Assembly: GCA_902783755.1 (NCBI GenBank)
Contig: CACZSC010000088.1
Coordinates: 1 to 5,462 of the forward strand
Source: an uncultured Ruminococcus sp.
Lineage (GTDB): Bacteria; Bacillota; Clostridia; Oscillospirales; CAG-272
Direction: 5' to 3'
DNA: 5,462 nt
Of the stretch, positions 5,351-5,462 are shown piece after piece (position 1 is the first letter of the stretch; each line of letters opens with the position of its first letter). Both the position numbers and the translations under genes were made by a program. The notes below the pieces were generated by a model. That model had not been told where the DNA came from and did no database searches. It saw nothing but the letters and a program-made list of their open reading frames with translations.

Positions 5351-5413
5351 CGTGAACCTCTCGCATATTGAATATGCGAGCTTCTGGGTACGAATACCCA
5401 ACCCATTTCACGT
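5350..5413. other. Inverted-repeat element, possible three-way junction RNA
   Basis: ACGTGAA (5350-5356) is a perfect inverted match to TTCACGT (5407-5413). Between these arms lie two further perfect inverted repeats: CTCGCATATT (5360-5369) with AATATGCGAG (5371-5380), and TGGGTA (5385-5390) with TACCCA (5395-5400) around CGAA. Together they could fold as a closing stem with two hairpins. The first arm includes the last base of the dipeptidase stop codon. Neither hairpin is followed by a U-tract, so it does not look like a normal intrinsic terminator. I do not recognise the family. It could be a dispersed palindromic repeat, a 3' end structure or part of an RNA running beyond the window. The strand is undetermined. 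Confidence 0.55.
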
Positions 5414-5428
5414 AGGGTCTATCCGTTC

Positions 5429-5455
5429 GGATTTCAGAACAGTCTGAGAGAATCC
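5429..5455. other. Bulged hairpin at the window end
   Basis: GGATT (5429-5433) pairs with AATCC (5451-5455), and stacked inside it TCAGA (5434-5438) pairs with TCTGA (5443-5447) around the loop ACAG. A three-base GAG bulge (5448-5450) lies on the 3' side. A smaller hairpin, ATCC/GGAT at 5421-5432, would compete for the same bases. No gene is supported in 5351-5462, and the window ends before it is clear whether this belongs to a longer RNA leader. Confidence 0.45.
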
Positions 5456-5462
5456 TTACCGG

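Noticed and set aside
4853..5401. Minus-strand open frames over the end of pepD and the inverted repeats
   Set aside because: They overlap the conserved C-terminal part of pepD, have no recognisable domain, and start inside the palindromic region.
5350..5413. Normal intrinsic terminator of pepD
   Set aside because: The hairpins are followed by CTTC and ACCC rather than a run of T, and the outer inverted repeat is not typical of terminators.
5443..5462. CTGAGAG as part of a TPP riboswitch
   Set aside because: The flanking conserved TPP segments are not visible, and these bases pair within a local hairpin; a similarity of a few bases is not enough.

Overview
All recognisable genes in this window lie on the + strand. 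The base composition is fairly GC-rich, but Arg AGG/AGA and Ile ATA codons are frequent. Strong Shine-Dalgarno sites, sigma-A-like promoters, lipoprotein signals and a barnase/barstar pair suggest a Bacillota, Clostridia-like bacterium. This is an inference. None of the four tRNA genes encodes its CCA end, which is less usual for Bacillota, so another phylum is not excluded.

Layout. Bases 1-95 hold a sigma-A-like promoter for a class II fructose-bisphosphate aldolase (96-1061), which is followed by a hairpin that may act as a terminator. A three-gene cluster follows: an acyl-ACP thioesterase (1133-1855), a lipoprotein carrying a barnase-family ribonuclease domain (1860-2507) and a barstar-family inhibitor (2521-2793). 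The genes are 4 and 13 bases apart. A strong extended -10 promoter (2866-2894) then drives four tRNA genes, Gly(TCC), Arg(TCT), His(GTG) and Gln(CTG), ended by an intrinsic terminator. The promoter of the next gene overlaps the U-tract of that terminator. That gene encodes a small lipoprotein of unknown function (3361-3843), which has its own terminator. A PepD-type (M20C) aminoacyl-histidine dipeptidase follows (3899-5350). The last 112 bases contain no supported gene but are dense in inverted repeats, including a possible three-way junction.

How the genes fit together. Aldolase, thioesterase and dipeptidase are housekeeping enzymes of glycolysis, lipid metabolism and peptide use. The most distinctive unit is the RNase/inhibitor pair. 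The nuclease is predicted to be exported and lipid-anchored outside the membrane on an acidic linker, while the inhibitor has no signal peptide and should protect the cytoplasm. The least explained piece is the folded sequence after pepD, which runs off the window.
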